Numbered from the stretch's first letter, positions 9,151 through 18,609 are shown. The stretch: DNA of 64,000 nucleotides from JBPCQA01 sp050998615 (GCA_050998615.1 JBPCQA010000059.1:1-64000); one strand, 5' to 3'. Program-made: numbers and translations. Notes: generated from the sequence alone by a model not told the origin.

Positions 9151-9183
9151 GGTTTCGAGACGGCCGCCAAGGCGGCCCCCTCA
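9151..9183. repeat. Dispersed intergenic repeat with hairpin
   Basis: GGTTTCGAGACGGCCGCC is followed by AAGGCGGCCCCCTCA. The internal GGCCGCC/GGCGGCC arms pair with a two-base loop. The flanks GGTTTCGAGAC and CCCTCA match the dispersed repeat read in the CGAAACC orientation. It separates the divergent TDT and xanthine dehydrogenase genes. Confidence 0.55.
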
Positions 9184-9271
9184 TCCGAGCGCTGCGGGCA
9201 TCGGCTCGCCCGAGTAGGGTGACGACGAGAGTGGCGCACGCGAAGTGGCAGGTCCAGGCAGGAGGCGCGGC

Positions 9272-10195
9272 GTGGAGTTTCTAGCCCCGGCCACGTTGAC
9301 TGATGCGCTGGCCGCCAAGGCCGAGCACCCCGACGCGATCGCGATCATCGGCGGCACCGACGTGATGGTCGAGCTGAACTTCGACCGCCAACGTCCACCG
9401 GTGTTGCTTGATCTGACCCGGATCGCTGAGCTGGCCGAGTGGTCGACCGAGGACGGGCACATCCGGTTGGGAGCCGCGGTGACGTACACCCGCGTCATCG
9501 CCGAGCTCGGCGACGCGCTGCCCGGCTTGGCGATGGCGTCGCGCACGGTCGGATCCCCGCAGATTCGCAACCGCGGCACCGTCGGCGGCAACCTGGGTGC
9601 AGCTTCTCCGGCCGGTGACTCCCATCCCGCCTTGCTCGCCGCTGACGCCGAGGTCGAGCTCTCCTGCGTCGGAGGGGTACGCCGGCTCCCGGTCGCCGAC
9701 TTCTACACCGGAGTCAAGAAGCACGCCGGGCGCTCCACTGAGCTGATCACCGCCGTCTTGATCACGCCACCGACCGGGCCCCAACAGTTCTGCAAGATCG
9801 GCAGCCGCAACGCGATGGTCATCTCGGTTTCCGCATTCGGGCTGGCGTTGCATCCGGATCGGAAGGCGGTCGGAACCGGCATCGGCTCCGCAGCTCCGAC
9901 GCCTCGGCGCGCCACCGAGGCAGCGAGCTTCCTCGCGGACGCTTTGGAAGCCGATGGCCTGTGGGAGTCGCGGCGGCCGCTTCCGGAGGCGCTGGCCCAC
10001 GAGTTCGGGGAGCGGGTGAAGGCAGCCGCTGAGCCGATTGACGACGTACGCGGGACTGCGGCCTACCGGCTGCACTCGCTGGCGGTGATGGCGAAGCGCT
10101 CGCTCGGGTGGGCCTGGGCCGAGTACTCCACCCCCACCGGGCCCACCGCGGCCGGCGACCCGGGCGGTCTCGACCACGGCTCGAAAGGGGAGTGA
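9272..10195 (+). CDS. Xanthine dehydrogenase family protein, FAD-binding subunit
   Basis: The CoxM/XdhB-type flavin subunit, 307 residues from GTG 9272, which has AGGAGG six bases upstream. IIGGTDVMVELNF and TVGSPQIRNRGTVGGNLGAA are the two FAD-contact motifs of this family, followed by the CO-dehydrogenase flavoprotein C-terminal domain. It is the first gene of a run in which each gene touches or overlaps the next. It passes electrons between the 2Fe-2S subunit and NAD+ (family knowledge). Annotations starting upstream at 9245 would extend into sequence without a ribosome site. Confidence 0.93.
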   Translation: MEFLAPATLTDALAAKAEHPDAIAIIGGTDVMVELNFDRQRPPVLLDLTRIAELAEWSTEDGHIRLGAAVTYTRVIAELGDALPGLAMASRTVGSPQIRNRGTVGGNLGAASPAGDSHPALLAADAEVELSCVGGVRRLPVADFYTGVKKHAGRSTELITAVLITPPTGPQQFCKIGSRNAMVISVSAFGLALHPDRKAVGTGIGSAAPTPRRATEAASFLADALEADGLWESRRPLPEALAHEFGERVKAAAEPIDDVRGTAAYRLHSLAVMAKRSLGWAWAEYSTPTGPTAAGDPGGLDHGSKGE

Positions 10196-10197
10196 GG

Positions 10198-10674
10198 ATG
10201 CGCATCGTCACCACCGTCAATGGCGAGCCCCGCCAGGTCGACGACGTCTGGGAGGGCGAGAGCCTGCTGTACGTGTTGCGCGAGCGGATGGGTCTACCCG
10301 GCTCCAAGAACGCTTGTGAGCAAGGCGAATGCGGCTCCTGCACCATCTACCTCGACGGCCTTGCCGTGTGCGCCTGCCTGGTCGCGGCTGGCCAGGCGCA
10401 AGGCCGTGACGTGCGCACGGTCGAGGATCTCGGCGATCAGACGAGTCTGCACCCGGTGCAGCAGGCCTACCTTGACGCCGGCGCTGTGCAATGCGGCTTT
10501 TGTACGCCGGGCCTTATCGTGGCGACCCATGACCTGCTGACGCGAGAGCCGCATCCCGACGACTCCGAAATCCGCGAATCGCTGGCCGGCAACCTGTGCC
10601 GCTGCACCGGCTACGAAAAGATCCTCGACGCGGTGCACCTGGCCGCCGAGCGGATGTCAGGCGCTGCTCCTTGA
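10198..10674 (+). CDS. Xanthine dehydrogenase family protein, 2Fe-2S subunit
   Basis: 158 residues with both iron-sulfur sites: the plant-ferredoxin type CEQGECGSCTIYLDG in the first half, and CGFCTPGLI with CRCTGYEKI in the C-terminal four-helix domain. The ATG at 10198 follows the flavin subunit stop by two bases and has GGGGAG upstream. The next gene starts inside this stop codon (TTGA). The protein carries electrons from the Mo centre to FAD. Confidence 0.95.
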   Translation: MRIVTTVNGEPRQVDDVWEGESLLYVLRERMGLPGSKNACEQGECGSCTIYLDGLAVCACLVAAGQAQGRDVRTVEDLGDQTSLHPVQQAYLDAGAVQCGFCTPGLIVATHDLLTREPHPDDSEIRESLAGNLCRCTGYEKILDAVHLAAERMSGAAP

Positions 10675-12050
10675 GCATCCTGGTCATCGACGGCTGCGCG
10701 ATCGTCACCGTGGACGCCGCGCGCACCGAGCACGAGGTCGGTCATGTCGTCATCGACGGCGCCCGGATCATGTCGGTGGCGCCCGGGAGATCGTCGCACG
10801 AGCACGCAAATGCGACGTACGTCGACGCGACGGGCTGCCTGGCCACACCCGGCCTCGTCAACACCCACCACCACCTCTACCAGTGGGCTACCCGCGGCAT
10901 GGCTGTCGACGACACCCTCTTCGACTGGCTCACCACCTTGTATCCAATCTGGGGCAGCCTCGACGAGGAGATCGTGGCCGCAGCCGCGGCCGCCGGTTTG
11001 GGTTGGCTGGCGAAGACCGGATGCACCACGACGACCGACCACCACTATGTCTTCCCCAGCAACGGAGCCGGCGGAGGGGGAGATCTGCTGCAGGCCACGA
11101 TTCACGCGGCCCAACGGGTCGGGCTAAGATTCCTGCCCACCCGCGGGTCGATGGATCTTGGGCAAGCAGAAGGAGGACTGCCTCCAGATCACGTGGTCGA
11201 AAGCCTCGACACGATTTTGCAGGCCACCACTGAAGCGATCGATCGCTACCACGACCCAAGCCCCGACTCGATGCTGCGGGTCGGCGTGGCGCCGTGCTCG
11301 CCGTTCTCGGCCACCGCCGACCTGCTCCGTCAGTCGGCCGGACTGGCTCGTGACCGAGGCGTGCGCCTGCACACCCATCTCGCGGAAACCGCCGACGAGG
11401 AGCGCTTTTGCCGGCAGACGTTCGACTGCTCGCCGGTCGAGTACGCCGAGTCGCTCGGCTGGCTAGGCGGTGACGTCTGGCTCGCGCACATGGTGCATCT
11501 CGACGACCCGTCCATCGCTCGACTCGCCGATACGAGAACCGCGGTAGCGCACTGTCCCTCCTCCAACGCCCGGCTCGGATCCGGCATCTGCCGCACCCGT
11601 GACCTGCGTGCCGCAGGTGTGCCGGTCGGGCTCGGTGTCGACGGGGCAGCCTCCAACGAGGCGGCCTCGCTACGCGAGGAGATGCGACAGGCGCTGCTGT
11701 TCGCCCGAGCCACCGGTGGCCCGCATGCGTTCACGGCGCGGGACGCCCTCGAGCTGGCCACCTTCGGCGGTGCGAAGGTGCTTGGGTGGGACGACCAGCT
11801 CGGCTCACTGGAGACCGGCAAGCTCGCCGACATCGCCTTATGGCGGCTCGACACGTTGGCGCATAGCGACATCGCCGACCCGGTGTCAGCGCTCGTGCTG
11901 GGGCCGCCGGCGCCCCTCGAGCTGCTGCTCGTCCAGGGCAGACCCGTGGTCGAGCAGGACCGGCTCGTCAACCTTGACCAGGATGCCGTCGCCCACCAGG
12001 CGCGGGCCGCGAGCCACCGATTGTGGACCAAGGCAAGAGTGATCTCATGA
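10671..12050 (+). CDS. 8-oxoguanine deaminase-type amidohydrolase
   Basis: A 459-residue metal-dependent amidohydrolase. TPGLVNTHHHLYQWATRG is the HxH metal motif, with FDWLTTLYPIW just after it, a combination typical of 8-oxoguanine deaminases and related to hydroxyatrazine hydrolase AtzB. RLHTHLAETADEE, LAHMVHLDD, VAHCPSSNARLGSG and GLGVDGAASNE supply the remaining metal and substrate positions. TTG 10671 overlaps the upstream stop. It sits between the 2Fe-2S and Mo subunits of a xanthine dehydrogenase, which supports a purine substrate: deamination of 8-oxoguanine gives urate. Confidence 0.9.
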   Translation: MSILVIDGCAIVTVDAARTEHEVGHVVIDGARIMSVAPGRSSHEHANATYVDATGCLATPGLVNTHHHLYQWATRGMAVDDTLFDWLTTLYPIWGSLDEEIVAAAAAAGLGWLAKTGCTTTTDHHYVFPSNGAGGGGDLLQATIHAAQRVGLRFLPTRGSMDLGQAEGGLPPDHVVESLDTILQATTEAIDRYHDPSPDSMLRVGVAPCSPFSATADLLRQSAGLARDRGVRLHTHLAETADEERFCRQTFDCSPVEYAESLGWLGGDVWLAHMVHLDDPSIARLADTRTAVAHCPSSNARLGSGICRTRDLRAAGVPVGLGVDGAASNEAASLREEMRQALLFARATGGPHAFTARDALELATFGGAKVLGWDDQLGSLETGKLADIALWRLDTLAHSDIADPVSALVLGPPAPLELLLVQGRPVVEQDRLVNLDQDAVAHQARAASHRLWTKARVIS

Positions 12051-14557
12051 TCCCCGCAACCCCCATGACTGTTCCGGCGACTCCCCCGACGACTTCGGCT
12101 GTGACGTTCGACGACCAAGTCGACTGTCAGTCGTCGTCGCGCACGGGCCGTCCAGCCGCCACCACTACGCCCACCGAGGCCCCGCCTCGGGCGCCGGCGC
12201 GCACCGCGGTCGACGTACAGGACCGAAACGCGGAGGCAGCCGGCGTCGGCGGCAGCCCGCAGCGACCGGACGGCATCCTCAAGGTGACCGGTGACTTCGC
12301 CTACGGCAGCGACCTGTGGATGGACGACATGCTGTGGGGCGTCACGCTGCGCAGCCCGCACCCCTACGCCCGGATCACGTCGATCGACATCGGCCCGGCG
12401 CTGGCGACCGCGGGGGTGTTCGCGGTGTTGACGCATGAAGACGTTCCGGGCGAGAAGGTCTTCGGGTTGGAGGTGGCAGACCAGCCGGTGCTGGCCATCG
12501 ACGTGGTGCGCTATCAGGGCGAGCCGGTGGCTCTGGTTGCCGCCGACCATCCCGAGATCGCCAGGCAGGCCGCCAAGAAGATCACGGTCAACTACGAAGT
12601 GCTGACACCGGTGACCGACCCACGGGCCGCGCTGGGTCACCCCGACGCCAACCAGGTCCACGGCGCTCCAGCTGGTGAGGTTACCGAGCTCAGCCGCGAG
12701 GCAGCCGCACTCCACCCGCAGGGCAACCTGGTCCGGCATCTGAAAATCCGCAAGGGAGATCCGGACGTGACGGCCGACGTGGTGGCGGTCGGAGACTACG
12801 AAGTTGGAATGCAGGACCAGGCGTTCCTTGGCCCCGAGGCCGGCCTGGCGGTGCCGGACGGCCAGGGCGGGGTCGATCTGCATGTGGCCACCCAGTGGCT
12901 GCACGTCGATCAGCGACAGATCTGTGCGGCGCTCGGGCTTCGCGCCGACCAGGTGCGGCTCACGTTGGCCGGCGTCGGCGGCGCGTTCGGAGGCCGCGAG
13001 GACCTGTCGATGCATGTGCACGGCTGCCTGCTCGCGTTGCACACCGGCAAGCCGGTCAAGATGGTCTACAACCGCGAGGAGTCGTTCTTCGGCCACGTGC
13101 ACCGGCACCCGGCGACCATGCACTACGAGTACGGTGCGAACACCGACGGCCGGCTCGTCTACGCCAAGGTGCGGATCTACCTCGACGGTGGCGCCTACGC
13201 GTCCAGCACACCGGCGGTGGTCGGCAACGCGGGCACGATGGGCCTCGGGCCCTACGTGATCCCGAACGTCCACGTCGACTGCTACGGCGTTTACACCAAC
13301 AATCCGCCCTGTGGTGCGATGCGGGGGTTCGGCTCCGTGCAGGCCGCCTTCGCCTACGAAGCGCAGCTCGACAAGCTTGCGGCCGCGCTGGGCATGGATC
13401 CGATCGCGGTTCGGCGGATCAACGCGATGTCGCAGGGGTCGCCGGCCCCGACGGGTCAGGTCATCGACAGCGCCGCGCCGGTTGCCGAGCTGCTCGACCG
13501 GCTCTCCGGGATGCCGTTGCCGGCCGAGGAAGGGTCAGGCCACCTCGACCTGCGCAAGATGCCCGGCGGCGTCTCCAACACCACCCATGGTGAGGGGGTA
13601 CGTCGCGGCGTGGGTTACGCGGTTGCCTACAAGAACGTCGCGTTCTCGGAGGGTTTCGACGACTACTCCACGGCGAGAGTCCGATTGGAAGTCAGCGCCG
13701 GCACACCGATCGTGACCGTCCATACCGCGTCTGCCGAGGTGGGTCAGGGGCTCGTCACCGTCGAGCAACAGATCTGCCGCACCGAGCTCGGGGTCGACAG
13801 CGTCGTCGTACACCCGAAGGACACCCAGGTCGGATCCGGCGGGTCTTCGTCGGCGTCGCGGCAGACCTACGTCACCGGCGGCGCGGTCAAGCATGCCTGT
13901 GAGCGGGTTCGGGACAGGGTGCTCGAGCTGGCCGCCAGTTATCTGGCGCGCTCGACGACGAGCGATCTGAGACTTCGGGAGGGCAGCATCGTCTCCGACG
14001 TCGACGGTGTGGTGGCATCCCTCGCCGACGTGCTCGGAGCCGAGGTGATCGAGGAGACCCACGAGTGGCGACACCGGCCGACCCATCCGATCGATCCGGA
14101 GACCGGCCAGGGCTTTGCTCATGTGCAGTACGCGTTCGCGGCACACCGCGCTGTCGTCGACGTCGACGTCGAGCTCGGGCTGGTCAAGGTCGTGGAGCTG
14201 GCCTGCAGCCAAGACGTCGGCAAGGCGATCAACCCCGACGCTGTGCTCGGCCAGATCCACGGCGGCACCACGCAGGGCATGGGGTTGGCGCTGATGGAGG
14301 AGATCCAGGTGGTCGACGGCGTGATCAAGAATCCGTCGTTCACCGACTACCTGATCCCCACGATTCTGGACACCCCGCCGATGCGGGTGGATGTGCTCGA
14401 GTACGCCGACCCGAATGCGCCGTACGGCCTGCGCGGGGTGGGCGAGGCCCCCACGATCTCATCGGGTCCGGCCGTGGTCGCGGCGATCCGGGATGCGTGT
14501 GGCGTCGACCTGCACCGGGTGCCGGTGCGGCCCGAACACATCACCGGCATCGGGTGA
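12047..14557 (+). CDS. Xanthine dehydrogenase family protein, molybdopterin-binding subunit
   Basis: 836 residues of the XdhA/CoxL type. After a Ser/Thr/Pro-rich N-terminal tail of about 65 residues, the substrate-channel domain begins at RPDGILKVTGDFAYGSDLWM. VGGAFGGREDLSMHVH, CGAMRGFGSVQAAFAYE, GSGGSSSASRQTYVTGG and the C-terminal GLRGVGEAPTISSGPAVVAA are Mo-cofactor and catalytic Glu motifs (GVGEAP). ATG 12047 overlaps the deaminase stop (ATGA). With its partners it should hydroxylate hypoxanthine or xanthine. The unusual N-terminal extension is low complexity and not part of the fold. Confidence 0.93.
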   Translation: MIPATPMTVPATPPTTSAVTFDDQVDCQSSSRTGRPAATTTPTEAPPRAPARTAVDVQDRNAEAAGVGGSPQRPDGILKVTGDFAYGSDLWMDDMLWGVTLRSPHPYARITSIDIGPALATAGVFAVLTHEDVPGEKVFGLEVADQPVLAIDVVRYQGEPVALVAADHPEIARQAAKKITVNYEVLTPVTDPRAALGHPDANQVHGAPAGEVTELSREAAALHPQGNLVRHLKIRKGDPDVTADVVAVGDYEVGMQDQAFLGPEAGLAVPDGQGGVDLHVATQWLHVDQRQICAALGLRADQVRLTLAGVGGAFGGREDLSMHVHGCLLALHTGKPVKMVYNREESFFGHVHRHPATMHYEYGANTDGRLVYAKVRIYLDGGAYASSTPAVVGNAGTMGLGPYVIPNVHVDCYGVYTNNPPCGAMRGFGSVQAAFAYEAQLDKLAAALGMDPIAVRRINAMSQGSPAPTGQVIDSAAPVAELLDRLSGMPLPAEEGSGHLDLRKMPGGVSNTTHGEGVRRGVGYAVAYKNVAFSEGFDDYSTARVRLEVSAGTPIVTVHTASAEVGQGLVTVEQQICRTELGVDSVVVHPKDTQVGSGGSSSASRQTYVTGGAVKHACERVRDRVLELAASYLARSTTSDLRLREGSIVSDVDGVVASLADVLGAEVIEETHEWRHRPTHPIDPETGQGFAHVQYAFAAHRAVVDVDVELGLVKVVELACSQDVGKAINPDAVLGQIHGGTTQGMGLALMEEIQVVDGVIKNPSFTDYLIPTILDTPPMRVDVLEYADPNAPYGLRGVGEAPTISSGPAVVAAIRDACGVDLHRVPVRPEHITGIG

Positions 14558-14611
14558 TCAGCAAGAGCCCAAGCTTCGAACTCGGAAACCGACTATGGCA
14601 AGGAGTGGCAG

Positions 14612-16204
14612 ATGCCCGACGTACAGGTGACCGGTGCGCCGGTGCCGCGTCAAGACGAGATCTTGACCGACGATGCGCTGGCCTTCGTGGCCGCCTTGCA
14701 TAAGACGTTCGCGCTGCGCCGAGACGAGCTGCTCGCAGCGCGCAAGCGGCGACGCGGACACATCAGCCGCACCGGCACGCTGGATTTCCTTCCCGAGACC
14801 CGGGAGGTCCGCGAAAGTGAGTGGCAGGTGGCGCTGGCACCGCCGCCATTGCTGGACCGGCGAGTGGAGATCACCGGCCCGACCGACCCGAAGATGGCGA
14901 TCAACGCCCTCAACTCCGGGGCGCAGGTGTGGCTGGCGGATCTGGAGGACGCCAACACTCCGCACTGGTCCAGCGTGATCGAGGGCCAGGTCAGCTTGTA
15001 CGACGCACACCGGGGCCGGCTCGCATTCACCGCACCCGACGGTAAGAGCTACGCATTGAACGACGGGCCGCTCGCCGTGCCGGTGGTGCGGCCCCGGGGG
15101 TGGCACTTCGACGACAAACACGTCCACGTCGACGGCACCTTGGTGGTGGCAGGGTTGCTCGATTTCGGCCTGCACTTCTTCCACAATGCCGCGGAGCTGC
15201 TGGACCGCGGTCAGGGACCCTACTATTACCTGCCGAAGATGGAGAGTCACCTGGAGGCGCGGTTGTGGAACGACGTCTTCAGCTACGCTCAGCGCGCCCT
15301 CGACATCCCGCACGGCAGCATCCGCGCGACCGTGCTTATCGAGACGATCACCGCGGCGTTCGAGATGGAGGAGATTCTCTTCGAGCTTCGCGAGCACGCG
15401 TCCGGTCTGAACGCCGGTCGTTGGGACTATCTGTTCAGCGTGATCAAGAACTTCCGCGACGCCGGTGACTCGTTCGTGCTACCCGATCGGGCGGCGGTGA
15501 CCATGACCGTCCCGTTCATGGCGGCCTACAGCGACCTGCTGGTCTCCACCTGCCACCGACGGGGCGCGTTCGCGATGGGCGGGATGGCGGCGTTCATCCC
15601 GTCGCGTCGAGACCCCGAGATTAACGCGACGGCGCTGGCGAAGGTGCAGGAAGACAAGGAGCGTGAGGCCAAAGCCGGCTACGACGGCTCCTGGGTCGCA
15701 CATCCCGATCTGGTGCCGGTGTGCCGGGAGGCGTTCGACGCCGTGCTCGGCAGCCGGCCGAACCAGTTGGATCGACGCCCCGCTTCGTCGGTCACCGCGT
15801 TCGACCTGCTCAACGTCGCGGCCACGCCCGGGACGGTCACCGAAGCCGGCGTACGCGGCAACGTCGCGGTGTCGTTGCGCTACCTGGTCTCCTGGCTAGG
15901 AGGCAACGGAGCCGCCGCGATTGACAACCTGATGGAAGACGCCGCGACCGCCGAGATATCGCGCAGCCAGCTGTGGCAGTGGACCCACCACCAGACGACG
16001 ACCGACCAGGGCGTCGCGGTCACCGCCGATTACGTGCGCGGCGTCGTCGATGATGAGGCGGCCAAGCTGCGCGATGCGTTGGCCGACGATCCGGTCGGTC
16101 TGCAGCGGTTGGAGCAGGCGCGCGACCTGTTCGAGGAGGTCGCGCTGGGAGATGAGTTCCAAGACTTCCTCACGCTGCCTGCCTACGACAAGTACGTCGA
16201 GTAA
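14612..16204 (+). CDS. aceB: Malate synthase A
   Basis: 530 residues, the length of isoform A. VWLADLEDANTPHW, RPRGWHFDDKHVHVDG, RATVLIETITAAFEMEEILFE, NAGRWDYLFSVIKNF and GGMAAFIPSRRD are conserved around the glyoxylate/Mg site and the acetyl-CoA pocket. An AAGGAG lies eight bases before the ATG. The enzyme condenses glyoxylate with acetyl-CoA to malate. It lies 54 bp after the Mo subunit on the same strand, so it can be co-transcribed with purine-oxidation genes. This suggests it serves glyoxylate made from ureides as well as the glyoxylate shunt. No isocitrate lyase gene is nearby. Confidence 0.95.
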   Translation: MPDVQVTGAPVPRQDEILTDDALAFVAALHKTFALRRDELLAARKRRRGHISRTGTLDFLPETREVRESEWQVALAPPPLLDRRVEITGPTDPKMAINALNSGAQVWLADLEDANTPHWSSVIEGQVSLYDAHRGRLAFTAPDGKSYALNDGPLAVPVVRPRGWHFDDKHVHVDGTLVVAGLLDFGLHFFHNAAELLDRGQGPYYYLPKMESHLEARLWNDVFSYAQRALDIPHGSIRATVLIETITAAFEMEEILFELREHASGLNAGRWDYLFSVIKNFRDAGDSFVLPDRAAVTMTVPFMAAYSDLLVSTCHRRGAFAMGGMAAFIPSRRDPEINATALAKVQEDKEREAKAGYDGSWVAHPDLVPVCREAFDAVLGSRPNQLDRRPASSVTAFDLLNVAATPGTVTEAGVRGNVAVSLRYLVSWLGGNGAAAIDNLMEDAATAEISRSQLWQWTHHQTTTDQGVAVTADYVRGVVDDEAAKLRDALADDPVGLQRLEQARDLFEEVALGDEFQDFLTLPAYDKYVE

Positions 16205-16256
16205 CTACGCGCCGTCGCGGTGGAGCCAGCCGCGAGCGCCAGCCTGCGCGCAGTGA

Positions 16257-16296
16257 CGGTTGAGGAGCGAGTGCCAGCGAGCGTCTCGAAACCGCC
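16257..16296. repeat. Dispersed intergenic repeat, full copy
   Basis: The most complete copy in the window: CGGTTGAGGAGCGAGTGCCA followed by GCGAGCGTCTCGAAACCGCC. The two ends are complementary, and the middle has GAGCG/CGAGCG arms. It starts 53 bp after the malate synthase stop. Confidence 0.65.
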
Positions 16297-16426
16297 AATG
16301 CGGCACGTCGAGCGGTGCGGAAACGGCCGGTGCGGCGTACTTTCAGGGTTGCCAAACGTGCGCGGGTGAATGGAGAACCCCATGACTGACCTCCTCCCCC
16401 TGCAGCCAAACGATCCGGACATTGGC

Positions 16427-16618
16427 GGCCACGGAGCAAAGGCGCTGTTGCTCGTCGCGATCGCGACGATCGACAAGGTCGGGCGCAAGCCGTTGTTCTT
16501 GGTCGGCTCGGCCGGGATGGCCGTCTCGCTTGGCACGATGGCGTTCCTGTTCGGCACCGCACCCGTCGTCAACGGACAGCCGTCGCTGACTGGTGCCAGC
16601 GGCACATGCCGGCGCTGA
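16427..16618 (+). pseudogene. Sugar-porter MFS transporter remnant
   Basis: LLLVAIATIDKVGRKPLFLV and the following GSAGMAVSLGTMAFLFG match the D-x-x-GR-K-P loop and the next helix of sugar porters (XylE/GalP type), which are about 460-500 residues long. Only about 60 residues remain, with unrelated sequence on both sides and a stop after GASGTCRR. The fragment lies between two dispersed-repeat copies (16257 and 16716). No gene can be supported in the rest of 16205-16835. Confidence 0.7.
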
Positions 16619-16715
16619 CCTGAGCTGGCCAACACGAGCTTCAGCTCGCGTTCGCGCACGTCTGCCATGGTCCTTGCCTTGGATCGGTTGCCCGTTTGCG
16701 CGATGTCCAAACCTG

Positions 16716-16735
16716 ACGGTGGTTGAGGAGGCCGC
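16716..16735. repeat. Dispersed intergenic repeat, half copy
   Basis: GACGGTGGTTGAGGAGGCCG matches the left half of the repeat family. It lies 98 bp after the sugar-porter remnant and 100 bp before the YihY gene. Confidence 0.55.
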
Positions 16736-16835
16736 TTTCCGGCCCATTCACGGTGCTACGGCGCCGCGTCGTACCCGAAAAGTCAGGCGATGCCGCCATG
16801 CTTGACTTGAGTGGGTCAAAGAGGGAGGAGACGGT

Positions 16836-17858
16836 ATGTCATTCACCGAGTGGCTCGACGGCTTTCAGCGCCGGCATCGCTGGGCCGGCTACCCGCTCGC
16901 TGTCTTCTACAAGTTCTTCGACGATCAAGGCAACTACCTGGCGGCGCTGATCACCTACTACGCCTTCATCAGCCTGTTCCCGCTGCTGCTGCTCGGGTCC
17001 TCGATTCTCGGCTTCGCGCTGCAGGGCAACCCGTACCTGCAGTCCCAGATCCTCAACTCCACGTTGAGCCAGTTCCCGGTCATCGGCGACCAGCTGGGGC
17101 GGCCCGGTGGCCTGCAAGGCAGCACGGTGGCTGTGATCGTCGGCGTACTCGGCTCGCTGTACGGCGCGTCGGGCGTCGCCCAGGCCACCCAGAACGCCAT
17201 GAACGTCGCATGGGCGGTGCCGCGCAACAAGCGCCCGAACCCGTTGAGCGCGCGGCTGCGAAGCCTGCTGCTTCTCGCGACTGCCGGAGCTGCGATGTTG
17301 GCAACCACGGCGATGTCCGCGCTCGGCAGCAGCGCCGACTCTTTTGGCGCCCGGATCGGTGGCGACCTGCGAATCGGTGCCACGTTGCTTTCGGTGGTTG
17401 TGAACGCGATAGTTTTCATTGTCGTGTTCCGGCTGGCCACTGCACACAAACACAGCTTTCGAGACGCGGCGGTTGGCGCGGTGTTGGCCGCGATTTTGTG
17501 GCAGATCCTGCAGTTGTTGGGAGGCGCGTACGTCGGACACGTGGTCAAGCATGCCAGCGCGACCAACGGGGTCTTCGCGCTCGTGCTGGGGCTGATTGCC
17601 TGGATCTACCTCGGTGCGGTGTGCGTGGTGTTTTGCGTCGAGGTCAACGTTGTGCGGGTGGAGCATTTGTATCCTCGGGCACTGCTCACACCCTTTACCG
17701 ACAATGTGAACCTGACCGCCGCCGACCAAGACGCCTATTCGGCGTATGCGCAGGCTCAGCGCACCAAGGGGTTCGAGTCCGTCGAGGTCGACTTCGAGAA
17801 CGACGGCCAAAACGCGGCCCGAAAAGAGCAGGAAAGCCAAGCAGACACGCAACCTTAG
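16836..17858 (+). CDS. YihY/virulence factor BrkB family membrane protein
   Basis: 340 residues with about six transmembrane helices. The N-terminal DQGNYLAALITYYAFISLFP is the family signature, and GLIAWIYLGAVCVVFCVEVN is the last helix pair. A charged C-terminal tail (FENDGQNAARKEQESQ) follows. GGGAGGAG precedes the ATG by seven bases. The family is inner-membrane and was once misnamed ribonuclease BN; its transport role is not settled. The gene stands alone and ends near a hairpin shared with the convergent MBL gene. Confidence 0.92.
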   Translation: MSFTEWLDGFQRRHRWAGYPLAVFYKFFDDQGNYLAALITYYAFISLFPLLLLGSSILGFALQGNPYLQSQILNSTLSQFPVIGDQLGRPGGLQGSTVAVIVGVLGSLYGASGVAQATQNAMNVAWAVPRNKRPNPLSARLRSLLLLATAGAAMLATTAMSALGSSADSFGARIGGDLRIGATLLSVVVNAIVFIVVFRLATAHKHSFRDAAVGAVLAAILWQILQLLGGAYVGHVVKHASATNGVFALVLGLIAWIYLGAVCVVFCVEVNVVRVEHLYPRALLTPFTDNVNLTAADQDAYSAYAQAQRTKGFESVEVDFENDGQNAARKEQESQADTQP

Positions 17859-17902
17859 TGCGGCCGGGCGGCCATGGGTTGCTAGGCCGAACTAGGGTTT
17901 CG

Positions 17903-17918
17903 CCGAGCCGGCGCTCGG
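17903..17918. terminator. Hairpin between convergent genes
   Basis: CCGAGC-CGGC-GCTCGG forms a six-base-pair stem in the 64-bp gap between the convergent yihY and MBL genes. There is no long T run, as is common in high-GC actinobacteria, so it is a candidate only. Confidence 0.4.
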
Positions 17919-17922
17919 TGGG

Positions 17923-18609
17923 TTAGGGGGTCCAAACCGCATGGTCGTGGGCGAAGAACACGGCTCGGGGATCGAAGTCCTGAAGGCGAGCGATCCACTG
18001 CGGTGGCAGGGGCAGCGGCTGGGCATGTTGGTCGCGGTGTCCGCGCCATGAGAGGACGTCCGCGCTGTAGGCGGTGGCAGTGTCGTGGCTTTGGCCCGCG
18101 ACGATCAGGTTGCCGTCGCTGCGTCGTACGACGAGTGATTGGTGACCGTCAGTGTGTCCCGGGGTAGGGATCAAGAAGACACCGGCCAACACCTCGGTCT
18201 CTCCGGCCAACTCCGCGTAGTGACGCCCTTCGATGAGTAGGGGGAGGGTGTAGTCAGGAGTGGCCATCGCCGTGGACAGTTCGACGGCTTGGACGAAGAC
18301 CGGCCGATCGCCGATTAGCGGATTGCCGCCACAGTGGTCGAAGTGCAGGTGGCAGTTGGTCACTTGACTCACCTGGTCAAGCCGGAAACCGATAGCGGTC
18401 AACGCGGCATTCAGCTCAATGCGTCGGGGCCGGTAGTGCGCATCGACGTCAGGACGTGCGCCCATCCCAGTGTCAAAGAGCAGCACGCCGTCTGGATGCT
18501 CGACGAGATAGCCCAGGCACGCCTCCACTCGGGGTGAACCTGTCCCTGTCTCCTCGGCTGGCCGGACGAAGTAGCCGAAGTCGAGTCGACGCACGGCAAT
18601 GTCCGGCAT
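17923..18609 (-). CDS. MBL fold metallohydrolase, N-acyl homoserine lactonase family-like
   Basis: 228 residues from ATG 18609. VTNCHLHFDHCGG is the HxHxDH zinc motif, TPGHTDGHQSLVV gives the next His, and VFFAHDHAVW the last. GYLVEHPDGVLLFDTGMGA is typical of the AttM/AiiB-like lactonase branch. The family opens lactone or ester bonds; the natural substrate is unknown and quorum quenching is only one possibility. The weak upstream signal (GGCGAG next to the ATG) could mean a leaderless transcript. It is convergent with yihY. Confidence 0.85.
   Translation of the reverse strand: MPDIAVRRLDFGYFVRPAEETGTGSPRVEACLGYLVEHPDGVLLFDTGMGARPDVDAHYRPRRIELNAALTAIGFRLDQVSQVTNCHLHFDHCGGNPLIGDRPVFVQAVELSTAMATPDYTLPLLIEGRHYAELAGETEVLAGVFLIPTPGHTDGHQSLVVRRSDGNLIVAGQSHDTATAYSADVLSWRGHRDQHAQPLPLPPQWIARLQDFDPRAVFFAHDHAVWTP

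Noticed and set aside
11330..13273. A 647-codon minus-strand open frame
   Set aside because: It is antisense to the deaminase and Mo subunit genes and has no recognisable motif.
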